7,740 bases of DNA from Candidatus Acetothermia bacterium (GCA_003650505.1 QMQL01000032.1:1-7740); one strand, 5' to 3'; shown: positions 1 through 6,362, numbered from the stretch's first letter. Program-made: numbers and translations. Notes: generated by a model from the sequence alone, not told the origin.

Positions 1-110
1 AGCCCGGCTTGGCGGGCGAACTCCTCCCGCTCGTCGGAGAAGGCGGAAACCGACACCGAAAGAAAGAGAAGGACGGCCACGAACACCGCCCTTCGGAGGG
101 GCTCATCCAT
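1..110 (-). CDS. Exported protein, N-terminal fragment (C-terminus beyond left edge)
   Basis: Only the first 36 codons are visible; the gene runs off the left edge. The N-terminus is a textbook Sec signal peptide: a short charged start (Met-Asp-Glu-Pro-Leu-Arg-Arg), a hydrophobic core of about 14 residues rich in Val, Leu and Phe, and a probable signal peptidase I site after Val-Ser-Ala near residue 23. A charged, probably helical stretch (Asp-Glu-Arg-Glu-Glu-Phe) follows. No lipobox Cys is visible, so a soluble exported or periplasmic protein is more likely than a lipoprotein. ATG at 110 was chosen because this frame gives the signal peptide; the ATG at 106 in another frame gives no sensible protein. 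The Shine-Dalgarno site is weak (GAG-rich), which may mean translation is coupled to the microprotein gene 36 bases upstream. The mature function is unknown. Confidence 0.7.
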   Translation of the reverse strand, partial: MDEPLRRAVFVAVLLFLSVSVSAFSDEREEFARQAG

Positions 111-146
111 CTCAGGCTCTACCCCGCTCGCCGGTCTGTGCGGAGG

Positions 147-242
147 CTAGCAGCCGCCGCCGCACCACCAGCCGGCGAAGGCGAAGATCCAGAACGCCCA
201 GAAGAAGGCGAGGAGCATTCCGGCTGTGATCGTTATCGTCAT
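147..242 (-). CDS. 31-residue membrane microprotein with Cys-Gly-Gly-Gly-Cys tail
   Basis: This short gene starts at ATG 242 and stops at TAG 147-149. It is preceded by a near-perfect Shine-Dalgarno (AAGGAGGT, 5 bases from the start) and a good promoter, which together make it much more credible than a random short frame. The product has a short Thr/Ile N-terminus (MTITITAG), one hydrophobic aromatic helix at about residues 8-26 (Met, Leu, Ala, Phe, Trp), and ends WWCGGGC. There is no charged residue anywhere in the protein. The helix is long enough for one membrane span, and the two C-terminal cysteines separated by three glycines could bind a metal or haem-type ligand, form a disulfide, or be lipidated; none of these is shown. 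Length and composition resemble small subunits of membrane complexes such as CydX-type proteins, but I recognise no family. It probably shares a transcript with the exported protein downstream. Confidence 0.72.
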   Translation of the reverse strand: MTITITAGMLLAFFWAFWIFAFAGWWCGGGC

Positions 243-246
243 CGCT

Positions 247-254
247 ACCTCCTT
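247..254 (-). promoter_or_regulatory. Strong ribosome binding site of the microprotein gene
   Basis: On the minus strand the bases read AAGGAGGT, then five bases (ending GCG), then ATG at 242. This is close to the full anti-16S complement at ideal spacing, and it is the main evidence that the 31-codon frame is translated. Confidence 0.75.
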
Positions 255-265
255 AAGCTGGCTCC

Positions 266-294
266 AGAATAGCACAGTCCGATCGGGAAGACAA
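266..294 (-). promoter_or_regulatory. Predicted sigma-70-type promoter for the microprotein and exported-protein genes
   Basis: On the minus strand there is a -35-like TTGTCT (289-294), a 17-base spacer and a -10-like TATTCT (266-271). The -10 is preceded by TGC, giving an extended -10. The predicted transcript starts near 259, leaving a leader of only about 17 bases that is mostly Shine-Dalgarno. Each hexamer matches the consensus at 4 of 6 positions; the exact spacer and position just before a strong ribosome site support it. Confidence 0.55.
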
Positions 295-475
295 GACCCC
301 AACCGAGAAACGATAAGCCCGGACATCCGTCCATCCCCGCCCCGCTGTCCGCCGGGTGAAATCGGGTACCAGCGGATTCAACCGGAGCCGTGAACCACGA
401 ATCGAACGGGGCCGGAGCGATAGCTGTGAGCCGCATTACGGACGGCTGTCCGGAGCGGTAAGCGAGGGATTGCCC
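295..475. other. Central part of the divergent control region, no gene seen
   Basis: These bases separate the leftward and rightward promoters. I found no convincing coding frame and no tRNA. There are short motifs of possible regulatory use: CCGGAGC occurs at 382, 412 and 450 (30 and 38 bases apart), and a small hairpin CGGAC/GTCCG with a four-base loop lies at about 439-452. The codons that can be read through the region in either direction are low-quality and lack ribosome sites. A regulator-binding region is plausible but not shown. Confidence 0.4.
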
Positions 476-512
476 CTGACAACGCGGAGGGGATCGTTTA
501 CCATCCGCTCCG
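451..512 (+). repeat. Nested inverted repeats over the decarboxylase promoter
   Basis: CGGAGCGG (451-458) is the exact reverse complement of CCGCTCCG (505-512). Inside it, CCCCT (473-477) pairs with AGGGG (488-492) across 10 bases. The outer arms flank the predicted -35 and -10 and end 5 bases before the Shine-Dalgarno. This could be an operator with two half-sites, or a leader structure if transcription starts upstream of 451. In GC-rich DNA an 8-base match within 60 bases can also arise by chance. Confidence 0.35.
476..504 (+). promoter_or_regulatory. Predicted promoter for the PLP decarboxylase gene
   Basis: CTGACA (476-481, 5 of 6 matches to the -35 consensus), a 17-base spacer and TACCAT (499-504, 4 of 6 to the -10) lie just before the gene. 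The predicted start near 511 leaves a leader of about 23 bases that contains the Shine-Dalgarno. The -10 is modest, so this is a suggestion rather than a firm call. Confidence 0.4.
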
Positions 513-517
513 TCGGG

Positions 518-524
518 AAAGGAG
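518..524 (+). promoter_or_regulatory. Ribosome binding site that selects the TTG start at 534
   Basis: AAAGGAG lies 9 bases before TTG 534, a normal spacing. An ATG at 527 is only 2 bases from the same site and opens the wrong frame, so it cannot be the start of the decarboxylase. No other in-frame start lies close by. Confidence 0.6.
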
Positions 525-533
525 CGATGGAAC

Positions 534-2003
534 TTGTCCAGCACGACGGAACGATCGGACGCGTTGCTCGAGCGGCATGCTGCCACCATCGAGCGGTCGA
601 TCGAGCGGTTCGGCCTCCCGATTCACGTCTATTTCCTCACGGAGATGAAGAGGAACGCCGCCGGCTTCCTCGAGACGGCGGCCGACCTTTACCCGAACAC
701 GATCGTCGCGTTCGCCGTCAAGGCGAACCCATGTCGGGGAGCGGTCCGGGCGGCGAAGCGGTTCGGCCTCGGGGCGGACACCGCCTCTGAACACGAGCTC
801 CGCGCCGCGCTCGAGGAGGGGATCCCCCCGGAGAGGATAACCTGCAACGGGAACGCCAAGTCTGATGAGTACCTCAGGCTGGCGATCAACTCCGGCGCCT
901 ACATCGCCCTCGACAACCGGGATGAGATCGACGCGCTCGAACGGTTGGTGGTCGGGCTCGATCGCTCGGCATTGGTCCTCGTCAGGTTCCGCGGGATGCC
1001 GCTCGCCGGCCTGACGTCAGCTGACCAGACGACGGCGGCCGACTGGACCAAGTTCGGGTTTCATATCGACGAAGCGGATGCGATCTTCCGCCGGCTGACC
1101 TCGTCGCCGCACCTCCGCACCGTCGGGATCTCGGCCCATATCGGAACCCAGATCACCGATCCCTCGGGGTACGTGCTCCTCCTCGAGTATCTCTTCTCCA
1201 TCGCCGAACGGGCCGAGGCCGCTGGGATCGCAATCGAGCGGATCGACATCGGAGGCGGGTTCCCCGTCTCCTTCCTGACCGAGGGGGAATGGACGGAGTT
1301 CAAGACCCGCCATCTCGCCCGTGTCCGCCGCGAGGTCCCGATCGAGGAAGGGATGACCTGGAACGACCTCCCCCTTGGCTATGCCCACCTCGAGAAGGGC
1401 GGAACGGACGAGCGCTGGATCGGCAAGTCCTACTTCACCCGCTACCCCGGAGCGACGATGCTCGAGCACCTCTTCCTTCATCGCTTCCCCGACGGAGAGA
1501 CGATCCTCGACAAGCTCGAACGCCTCGGCTCACCGACCCTCGTCGTCGAGCCTGGCCGCTCGCTGATCGCGAGCTGCGGGATAACCCTCTCCCGGGTGAT
1601 GGGGGCGAAGCGGGTCCTCGGGCACAACGTCGTCTCCCTCGATCGCGGGATCAACAACCACGGGAGCAACCTGATCGCACCGGGCATCTTCGCGGCCGCT
1701 GCCCTCCCTAAGCGTCCGCATGATCCGGGGGCAGAGGCGTTCCTCGCCGGCCGGCTCTGCTTCTCCGGGGACATGATCAGTAAGATCAAGATATCTCTGA
1801 ACCGGCTGCCGGAGCGGGGGGAGCGGTTCGTCATCTACCATACCGGAGCCTACGGGGCAGACCACTTCGCCGGCCACAGCTGCGGGTTCCCCCGGCCGGG
1901 GAAGGTGGCGATCCGCGAGGACGGGACCGCCGAGGTCTGGCGGAGGCCGGACCGGTTCGAGGACGTGTTCGGATCGGCCGGGGATCGGCTGACCCTAGAC
2001 TGA
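534..2003 (+). CDS. Diaminopimelate decarboxylase-like type III PLP-dependent decarboxylase
   Basis: The 489-residue product has the alanine-racemase-fold barrel plus beta-sandwich of the LysA/ornithine/arginine decarboxylase superfamily. Visible landmarks are the PLP lysine in FAVKANP (Lys63), GADTASEHEL (80-89), HIGTQ (202-206), the phosphate-binding IDIGGGFP (237-244), VEPGR (338-342), the catalytic-Cys motif CFSGD (409-413) and the GAY tyrosine (Tyr440). It should therefore decarboxylate an amino acid in the cytoplasm using PLP. The substrate is uncertain: the Glu after the catalytic Cys in the usual CESGD is Phe410, and the usual R-P-x-L-Y reads A-P-G-I-F (382-386). About 96 residues separate GGGFP from VEPGR, some 40 more than usual, and the total is about 60-70 residues longer than a typical LysA. 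The TTG start has a well-placed AAAGGAG. The gene stands alone, divergent from the microprotein gene and convergent with the operon. A D-amino-acid or polyamine-type decarboxylase is an alternative to LysA. Confidence 0.85.
   Translation: MSSTTERSDALLERHAATIERSIERFGLPIHVYFLTEMKRNAAGFLETAADLYPNTIVAFAVKANPCRGAVRAAKRFGLGADTASEHELRAALEEGIPPERITCNGNAKSDEYLRLAINSGAYIALDNRDEIDALERLVVGLDRSALVLVRFRGMPLAGLTSADQTTAADWTKFGFHIDEADAIFRRLTSSPHLRTVGISAHIGTQITDPSGYVLLLEYLFSIAERAEAAGIAIERIDIGGGFPVSFLTEGEWTEFKTRHLARVRREVPIEEGMTWNDLPLGYAHLEKGGTDERWIGKSYFTRYPGATMLEHLFLHRFPDGETILDKLERLGSPTLVVEPGRSLIASCGITLSRVMGAKRVLGHNVVSLDRGINNHGSNLIAPGIFAAAALPKRPHDPGAEAFLAGRLCFSGDMISKIKISLNRLPERGERFVIYHTGAYGADHFAGHSCGFPRPGKVAIREDGTAEVWRRPDRFEDVFGSAGDRLTLD
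1995..2003. other. Tail-to-tail overlap of two convergent genes
   Basis: The decarboxylase stop (TGA 2001-2003, plus strand) lies beyond the ligase stop (TAG 1997-1995, minus strand), so the two coding regions share 9 bases. No GC-rich hairpin with a T-run was seen at the junction, so each transcript must end inside the opposing gene or by a factor-dependent route. Confidence 0.8.
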
Positions 2004-2972
2004 CCGCCTCGGCCAGCGCTGGAACGTGATCAGATCCACCAGGTGAAACCAGACGGTCGCTACCATCGTGTAGACGGCCATCCTCCACTGCGCACCCGGC
2101 GGGTAGGCGAGGGCTGCCATCCCTTCCTCATCCTCCGGCTCGGGGAGGTAATCGACACCACGGACGACGACGGCCGGGCTCCTCTCGGTCGTCTGTCCCA
2201 TGACGAGCCCGGCCATCCCCGCGATCGAGTCGACGAGGATGTCGACCCCGCCGGAGCGGGGGACGCCGAACAGGTCGTCGCTGAACGTCACTCTGGTGAC
2301 CGGATCGATCCCGGCGTATCCGATCGCCACGTCCTGCGAACCGACGCGGCCGACGCTCACCACGGTGTCGGTGATGATCACAGCGACGTCCTTACCGAAG
2401 CGTTCCATGATCTCGGCGCGGATCTTCCCCGCTGTCGCGCACGGGTCGGACGGGAGGAGGGATACGAACCCTCCCGGAAGGTTGGAGTAGTCGATCCCCG
2501 CATCGTCGAGATAGGCGGCATGGGCGGAGACGACGAACTCGTAGCTGTTCGTCCGCTCGAACCCGGCGCGCATCGCCGCGGGGTTCGCCGAGCGGCGCTC
2601 CATCATCCGCCGGACGCTCGGGATCCTGATGATCCACTTCATCGGAACGACGATAAGCACCCTCCCGGACTCCATTATCAGCTGGACCTTACGCGGGTCC
2701 TTGTGGAATACCCGGCCGAGGATCCGTGCCTTCCGGGAAGGGCGGACGTCATCGAGCCTGACCCGTGCCCCTTCGAGGATCCCGACCACCTTCGAACTCA
2801 GAACGAGGATGTCCTTGTCGTTCAGCTCGATCCCACGATCGTCGATCAGGTCGGCGAAGAACGACCCGGCTGTCCTCCCAGATCCGTCCTCCGGCCGGAT
2901 CGTTTCCCCCACCGACAGGGGGATGAACCGGACCTCCCCGGCACGCACCCTGTCATCGCTACTCTCCTTCAC
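1995..2972 (-). CDS. F420-0:gamma-glutamyl ligase (CofE) family protein
   Basis: The 325-residue product matches the F420 ligase fold. Recognisable segments are ILVLSSKVV (55-63), DAGIDYSNLP (157-166), LLPSDPCATA (172-181), VIITDT (198-203), VAIGYAGIDP (215-224) and VMGQ with PAVVVRGVDY (257-275). CofE enzymes use GTP and metal to add L-glutamate to F420-0 through an amide bond. Here the loop after the Asp-Thr pair, usually like DTFGRPWR, reads DTVVSVGRVGSQ, and residues from about 276 form an acidic linker and aromatic tail absent from typical proteins of about 250 residues. No other F420 genes (CofC, CofD, CofG/H) lie in the window, so it may be a CofE-like ligase for another substrate. GTG 2972 was chosen because AAGGAGGG sits 4 bases upstream. 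It is the last gene of the operon, 37 bases after the carrier gene, and its stop overlaps the end of the convergent decarboxylase gene. Confidence 0.8.
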   Translation of the reverse strand: MKESSDDRVRAGEVRFIPLSVGETIRPEDGSGRTAGSFFADLIDDRGIELNDKDILVLSSKVVGILEGARVRLDDVRPSRKARILGRVFHKDPRKVQLIMESGRVLIVVPMKWIIRIPSVRRMMERRSANPAAMRAGFERTNSYEFVVSAHAAYLDDAGIDYSNLPGGFVSLLPSDPCATAGKIRAEIMERFGKDVAVIITDTVVSVGRVGSQDVAIGYAGIDPVTRVTFSDDLFGVPRSGGVDILVDSIAGMAGLVMGQTTERSPAVVVRGVDYLPEPEDEEGMAALAYPPGAQWRMAVYTMVATVWFHLVDLITFQRWPRRSV

Positions 2973-3009
2973 AGATCCCTCCTTGCCAGCGCGAGCGATT
3001 ATACCAGGA

Positions 3010-4176
3010 TCAGGCGGGGACCCGCCTCCGCTCGGTACGGACGAACTGGCTAAGGGCGAGGGAGACGGCGGCGATACCGACGCCGGCGAGGAACGGGGCC
3101 TTCGCGCCGAACAGGACCCAGATCGTCCCCCCGAGGACGGGGACGACCACGGCCGAGATGTGGTTTATCGTCGTCTGCGCCGAGAGGTTCCCGGTCAGCT
3201 CCTCGGGCGAGACCGCTATCTTCTGGAGGTAGGTGGTCAGCCCGAGGTTGAACCCGAACAGGACGTTGTCGAAGACGAAAAGCGCGAACAGGGCAGGGAG
3301 ATACCCGATGTAGGCGTAACCGAGGAAGACCGGGATCAGAAAGATGAATACGGTCGAGAGGACGATCCTCTCGCCGAACCGGGCGACCACCCTCCCCGCG
3401 AATTGATAGGCATACGTGTTGATCAGGGCGTTGACGAAGAACAGGATCGCCATCGTCTCCACGCTCACCCCGTGCGCCTTGACGAGGAGGAACGGGGCGA
3501 ACGTCGTGAAGATATGGCGCCGGCTCCCCATCAGGAACGCGAGGGAGTAGAAGACCCAATAACGCCTCCTCAGCTTCACCCTCCGCCGGGGAGGGAGACC
3601 CCCTTCTCCCCTTCCGAGCGGGAGGAGGATCAGCCCGCCGACGAGGACGAATCCGCCGACGAGGAAGAAGAGGGAGCTGTACCCGACCCGAGCGGCGAAG
3701 AAATAGACGACGATCGTCGCAAGGAGCGCCGCACCGGCGCCGAAGCTCTGGAGGACCCCGAGGACGCGCGGGGCCTCCCTCTCCTTCACCGTCATCAGGA
3801 TCACGCTGTTACTGCTCGGCCCGAAGAAATGGAACCCGAAGCTCATTATCAGGGTGGCGGCGATCAGCATCGGGACGCCGCCGGCCACGCCGGTGAGGAT
3901 GATCCCCGCGCCGAGAAGGACGAGGCTGAGCGCCATGATCCGAAGCTCGGACAGGACGAGGGCGAGGAAGGCGAGGAGGATGGCGAGGAGGCCGGGGACC
4001 TCCCGCGCGCTCTGGATCCACCCGATCGCCTCCGGACCGACGCCGATCCTCTCAACAGCGAAGTTGTTGAAGACCGCCTGCCAGATCCGATGTCCAAACA
4101 TGAGGAGGAAGTTAGCGGCGATCAGGTAGGCGAACAGCCGGCGATGATCCCGGAAGACGGCCCGCATCGGTCCCAT
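3010..4176 (-). CDS. MFS transporter (12 predicted helices)
   Basis: The 388-residue protein is very hydrophobic, with about 12 membrane helices in two six-helix halves joined by a basic cytoplasmic loop near residues 188-206 (GEGG then RRRVKLRRR). This is the layout of a major facilitator superfamily secondary carrier of the inner membrane. The usual motif A between helices 2 and 3 is degenerate (SELRI near 76-80), while a partial version follows helix 8 (AGRVVARFGER, 260-270). A conserved-looking TTINHISAVVVP block (335-346) sits in helix 11, and GSRRHIFTTFAPF (217-229) in helix 7; I associate these with a poorly characterised MFS subfamily, from memory only. The substrate is unknown. ATG 4176 lies 3 bases after the stop of the nucleotidyltransferase gene, and its Shine-Dalgarno (TGAGGT) overlaps that stop, so translation is probably coupled. 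Confidence 0.85.
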   Translation of the reverse strand: MGPMRAVFRDHRRLFAYLIAANFLLMFGHRIWQAVFNNFAVERIGVGPEAIGWIQSAREVPGLLAILLAFLALVLSELRIMALSLVLLGAGIILTGVAGGVPMLIAATLIMSFGFHFFGPSSNSVILMTVKEREAPRVLGVLQSFGAGAALLATIVVYFFAARVGYSSLFFLVGGFVLVGGLILLPLGRGEGGLPPRRRVKLRRRYWVFYSLAFLMGSRRHIFTTFAPFLLVKAHGVSVETMAILFFVNALINTYAYQFAGRVVARFGERIVLSTVFIFLIPVFLGYAYIGYLPALFALFVFDNVLFGFNLGLTTYLQKIAVSPEELTGNLSAQTTINHISAVVVPVLGGTIWVLFGAKAPFLAGVGIAAVSLALSQFVRTERRRVPA

Positions 4177-4179
4177 ACC

Positions 4180-5073
4180 TCAGTCGAACAACGGCGACGG
4201 GTAGGTACCGGCCGCGATCAGCCGGGCGATCGCCGCCCGGACGCGGGGGAGGTCCTCGTGGTACGTGATCCCGAACCACTCCTCTTCCGTTGGGAGGACG
4301 CGGACGCGGAGCCTCCCCTCCCGGATCAGATCGCCGATGACCGTCGGAAGCTGGTATTCCGCCGACCGAAGGTCGCTCCCGCGCAGGAACGCGGGGAACC
4401 TCCGATCGAGCTCCTTCAATACATCGGGCGTCAGCCCCCACATGTTCATGGAGGCGATCGCACCCCCCTCGACCCCGTGCCGACCCTCTCCGTCCTCGTA
4501 GACGATCCGATCCTCCTCCTGCCTCAGCCCGCTTTGCTCGACGATCTCCACGAGGTATCCGGCATCGTCCAACCGGCAGATCCCGCGCGACACCGGCCCG
4601 GACGGGGATAGCGTCGCTCCGAGAGGGTAGCCGACGAGGGCGGGCCCCCCTCCGGTCGAGAGGGATCGGGCGAGGGAGTCGAACGCGCCGCGTCCGTAGA
4701 AGTCGTCGGCGTTGATCAGGGCGAAGGGGGCCTCCAGCCTCCCGCGGCAGGAGAGGAGGGCGTGAGCGGTCCCCCACGGCTTCCCCCTCCGATCCGGGAC
4801 GGAAAAGCCGGGCGGGAGGTCGTCGAGCCGCTGAAAGGCGAAATCGAGCTCGCAGCGGTCGGCGATGGTACCGAACCGCTCCCTGAACCGGTCCTCCATC
4901 CCTTCCTGAACCACGAACAGGATCCGGCCGAAGCCCGTTGCGAGGGCGTCGTATATCGAGTAATCGATCAGGGATTCGCCGTTCGGCCCGACCGGCTCGA
5001 TCTGCTTTATCCCACCGAACCGGCTCCCGATCCCGGCGGCAAGGACGACGAGCGTGGGCCCTCCCCTATCCAT
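4180..5073 (-). CDS. Sugar-phosphate-type nucleotidyltransferase
   Basis: The 297-residue product has a GT-A/Rossmann-like NTP-transferase domain. It opens with the nucleotide-binding loop LAAGIGSRFGGIKQ (11-24), followed by EPVGPNGESLIDYSIYDA (26-43), the KPWGTAHA strand (98-105), the metal-binding NADDFYG (121-127), MNMWG (209-213) and a C-terminal EEEWFGITYHEDL (263-275). Such enzymes join an NTP to a sugar or small alcohol phosphate, releasing pyrophosphate. The block from GGIKQ to IYDA defines a conserved group commonly annotated simply as nucleotidyltransferase, so sugar, choline-like or N-acetyl-hexosamine phosphates are all possible. ATG 5073 is preferred: GGAGGG lies 8 bases upstream and the conserved domain starts right after. 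A longer form from ATG 5115 would overlap the upstream stop by 4 bases but adds 14 unconserved residues and lacks a good ribosome site. The gene sits between two MFS genes. Confidence 0.83.
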   Translation of the reverse strand: MDRGGPTLVVLAAGIGSRFGGIKQIEPVGPNGESLIDYSIYDALATGFGRILFVVQEGMEDRFRERFGTIADRCELDFAFQRLDDLPPGFSVPDRRGKPWGTAHALLSCRGRLEAPFALINADDFYGRGAFDSLARSLSTGGGPALVGYPLGATLSPSGPVSRGICRLDDAGYLVEIVEQSGLRQEEDRIVYEDGEGRHGVEGGAIASMNMWGLTPDVLKELDRRFPAFLRGSDLRSAEYQLPTVIGDLIREGRLRVRVLPTEEEWFGITYHEDLPRVRAAIARLIAAGTYPSPLFD

Positions 5074-5088
5074 CAGTCTCTCCCTCCC
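5074..5088 (-). promoter_or_regulatory. Ribosome binding site favouring the ATG at 5073
   Basis: The minus strand reads GGGAGGGAGA (5079-5088), 5 bases before the ATG at 5073, with the GGAGGG core 8 bases away. The alternative ATG at 5115 has only a distant purine run more than 15 bases upstream. This decides for the shorter nucleotidyltransferase, though translational coupling through the 4-base overlap keeps the longer form possible. Confidence 0.5.
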
Positions 5089-5111
5089 GTTCCCAACCGC
5101 ATGGGGCTTCA

Positions 5112-6314
5112 TCATACACCGGCTCGTCCATCATCTCCCCCCATCCGGCCGTACTCACGGCGGATGAACATGACGAGGAAGCCGACGCCGGCGATCCCCG
5201 CCATGGTGAAGAACATCCCGGTGTAGCCGAGTACCGGGGTGATCGCACCGGCGAGGAGGGGACCGACGAGCCCGCCGATCCCGCGGGACGTCTCGTACAG
5301 GCCGAGCATCGCCCCTTGCCTCTCCTCCGGGACCCGGTCGCCGATGTGGGCGGCCGAGCCGATGTACAGGGAGCTGAACGACAGCCCGAGGATCCCGTAA
5401 CCCGCTGCCATCCCCGCTGCATGCCGCGCGAACGCGAACACGCACGGCGTCAGCGCCGACAGCGCGAACCCGAGCATGAAGATCCTCCTCCGGCCGATCC
5501 GGTCGGCGAGCCGGCCGAACCCGATCAGGGCGCCGACCTGGGTCAGGGTGTTGAGGGCGGTGACGAGTCCCATCTGGATCGGCGGGATACCGAGGGCCGC
5601 CATGTAGATCGGGAGGAGGGAGAACGCCCCGTGGATCGCCATCTGGCGGAGGATCGTGCTCAGATAGAGATCGACCAGTCCGGAAGAAAAGGCCAACCGC
5701 CACGACCCCCTCCGCATGACCGGCGCCGGGGCCGCCTCCCCGGCCGGGAGGAGGAAGAGGAACCCGATCCCGAGCAGCGGGAGGATCGCCATGACGGCGA
5801 ACCCGCCCCGGAATCCGAACCGTTCGAGGACGTAGCCGGAGGCGATCGCACCGAGGGCGAACCCGAGCGAACGGGCGGATGTGACGTAGGAGAGGTTCCT
5901 CCCCCGCCGGGCGACGGCGCTCGCCCCGGAGACGATCGCCATGGTCACGGTGGAGAACCCCATCCACATGACCGTGCGGACGAAGACGCTCCCGATGACG
6001 AGCCAAGGGGGAGGGAGGAGGATGAGGACTCCTATCGCTCCGACCGCCCCGAGTACGGTGGCGAATAGGAGGGGCCTCCGCTCCCGCCGGTCGGCGAGCC
6101 GGCCCCAGGCGAGGCTCCCTAGGATCACACCGGCTGCGCTGACGCTGGTGACGGCCCCGACGACGATCGGCGGGGCCCCCTCCGCCCTCAAGAAGAGCTT
6201 GACGATCAGGTTCAGCCCGCCGTTGGCGGCCATCAGGAAGACGGAGGCACCGGCGAGGGGGAGGGCGAAATACCGACCGATCGGACGCGGGTTCGATTCC
6301 GGAAGCGTTTCCAC
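5112..6314 (-). CDS. MFS transporter with two motif A copies
   Basis: The 400-residue protein has about 12 hydrophobic helices. Motif A, the loop 2-3 signature of the major facilitator superfamily, is clear (GRLADRRERRP, 71-81) and its second-half copy is also intact (GRLADRIGRRR, 267-277). A short linker with Pro/Ala/Glu (191-199) divides the two halves. It is expected to be an inner-membrane secondary carrier, with drug efflux and sugar or peptide-fragment uptake both possible. It differs clearly from the other carrier in this operon, whose motif A is degenerate. GTG 6314 is the only plausible start before the first helix; the Shine-Dalgarno is weak (AAGG about 11 bases away), so translation may depend on the upstream gene, 48 bases back. 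Its TGA at 5112-5114 overlaps a possible ATG of the nucleotidyltransferase gene. Confidence 0.85.
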   Translation of the reverse strand: METLPESNPRPIGRYFALPLAGASVFLMAANGGLNLIVKLFLRAEGAPPIVVGAVTSVSAAGVILGSLAWGRLADRRERRPLLFATVLGAVGAIGVLILLPPPWLVIGSVFVRTVMWMGFSTVTMAIVSGASAVARRGRNLSYVTSARSLGFALGAIASGYVLERFGFRGGFAVMAILPLLGIGFLFLLPAGEAAPAPVMRRGSWRLAFSSGLVDLYLSTILRQMAIHGAFSLLPIYMAALGIPPIQMGLVTALNTLTQVGALIGFGRLADRIGRRRIFMLGFALSALTPCVFAFARHAAGMAAGYGILGLSFSSLYIGSAAHIGDRVPEERQGAMLGLYETSRGIGGLVGPLLAGAITPVLGYTGMFFTMAGIAGVGFLVMFIRREYGRMGGDDGRAGV

Positions 6315-6362
6315 AGCGGACCAGACCTTATCCGAGGGAGGCCGTCCTTTCCAGATGACCCC

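Noticed and set aside
371..420. A tRNA-like stretch with GATTCAACC and CGAATCGAAC wording
   Set aside because: No acceptor stem, anticodon arm or T-loop could be folded at proper spacing on either strand.
245..589. A minus-strand frame across the divergent control region
   Set aside because: There is no ribosome site, no recognisable domain, and it would cover both predicted promoters and the start of the decarboxylase gene.
356..790. A plus-strand frame starting in the control region and including the ATG at 527
   Set aside because: It runs out of frame into the decarboxylase gene, lacks a ribosome site at its start, and the ATG at 527 is too close to the AAAGGAG site.
2629..4611. A 660-codon open frame on the plus strand
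   Set aside because: It lies opposite the ligase, carrier and nucleotidyltransferase genes, which have clear family motifs and ribosome sites. Its translation is a charged, low-complexity Glu/Asp/Arg/Pro protein typical of the antisense of GC-rich membrane-protein genes.
4938..6068. A 376-codon open frame on the plus strand
   Set aside because: It is antisense to the MFS gene at 5112-6314, is rich in Arg/Glu/Pro/Gly with no domain, and has no ribosome site.
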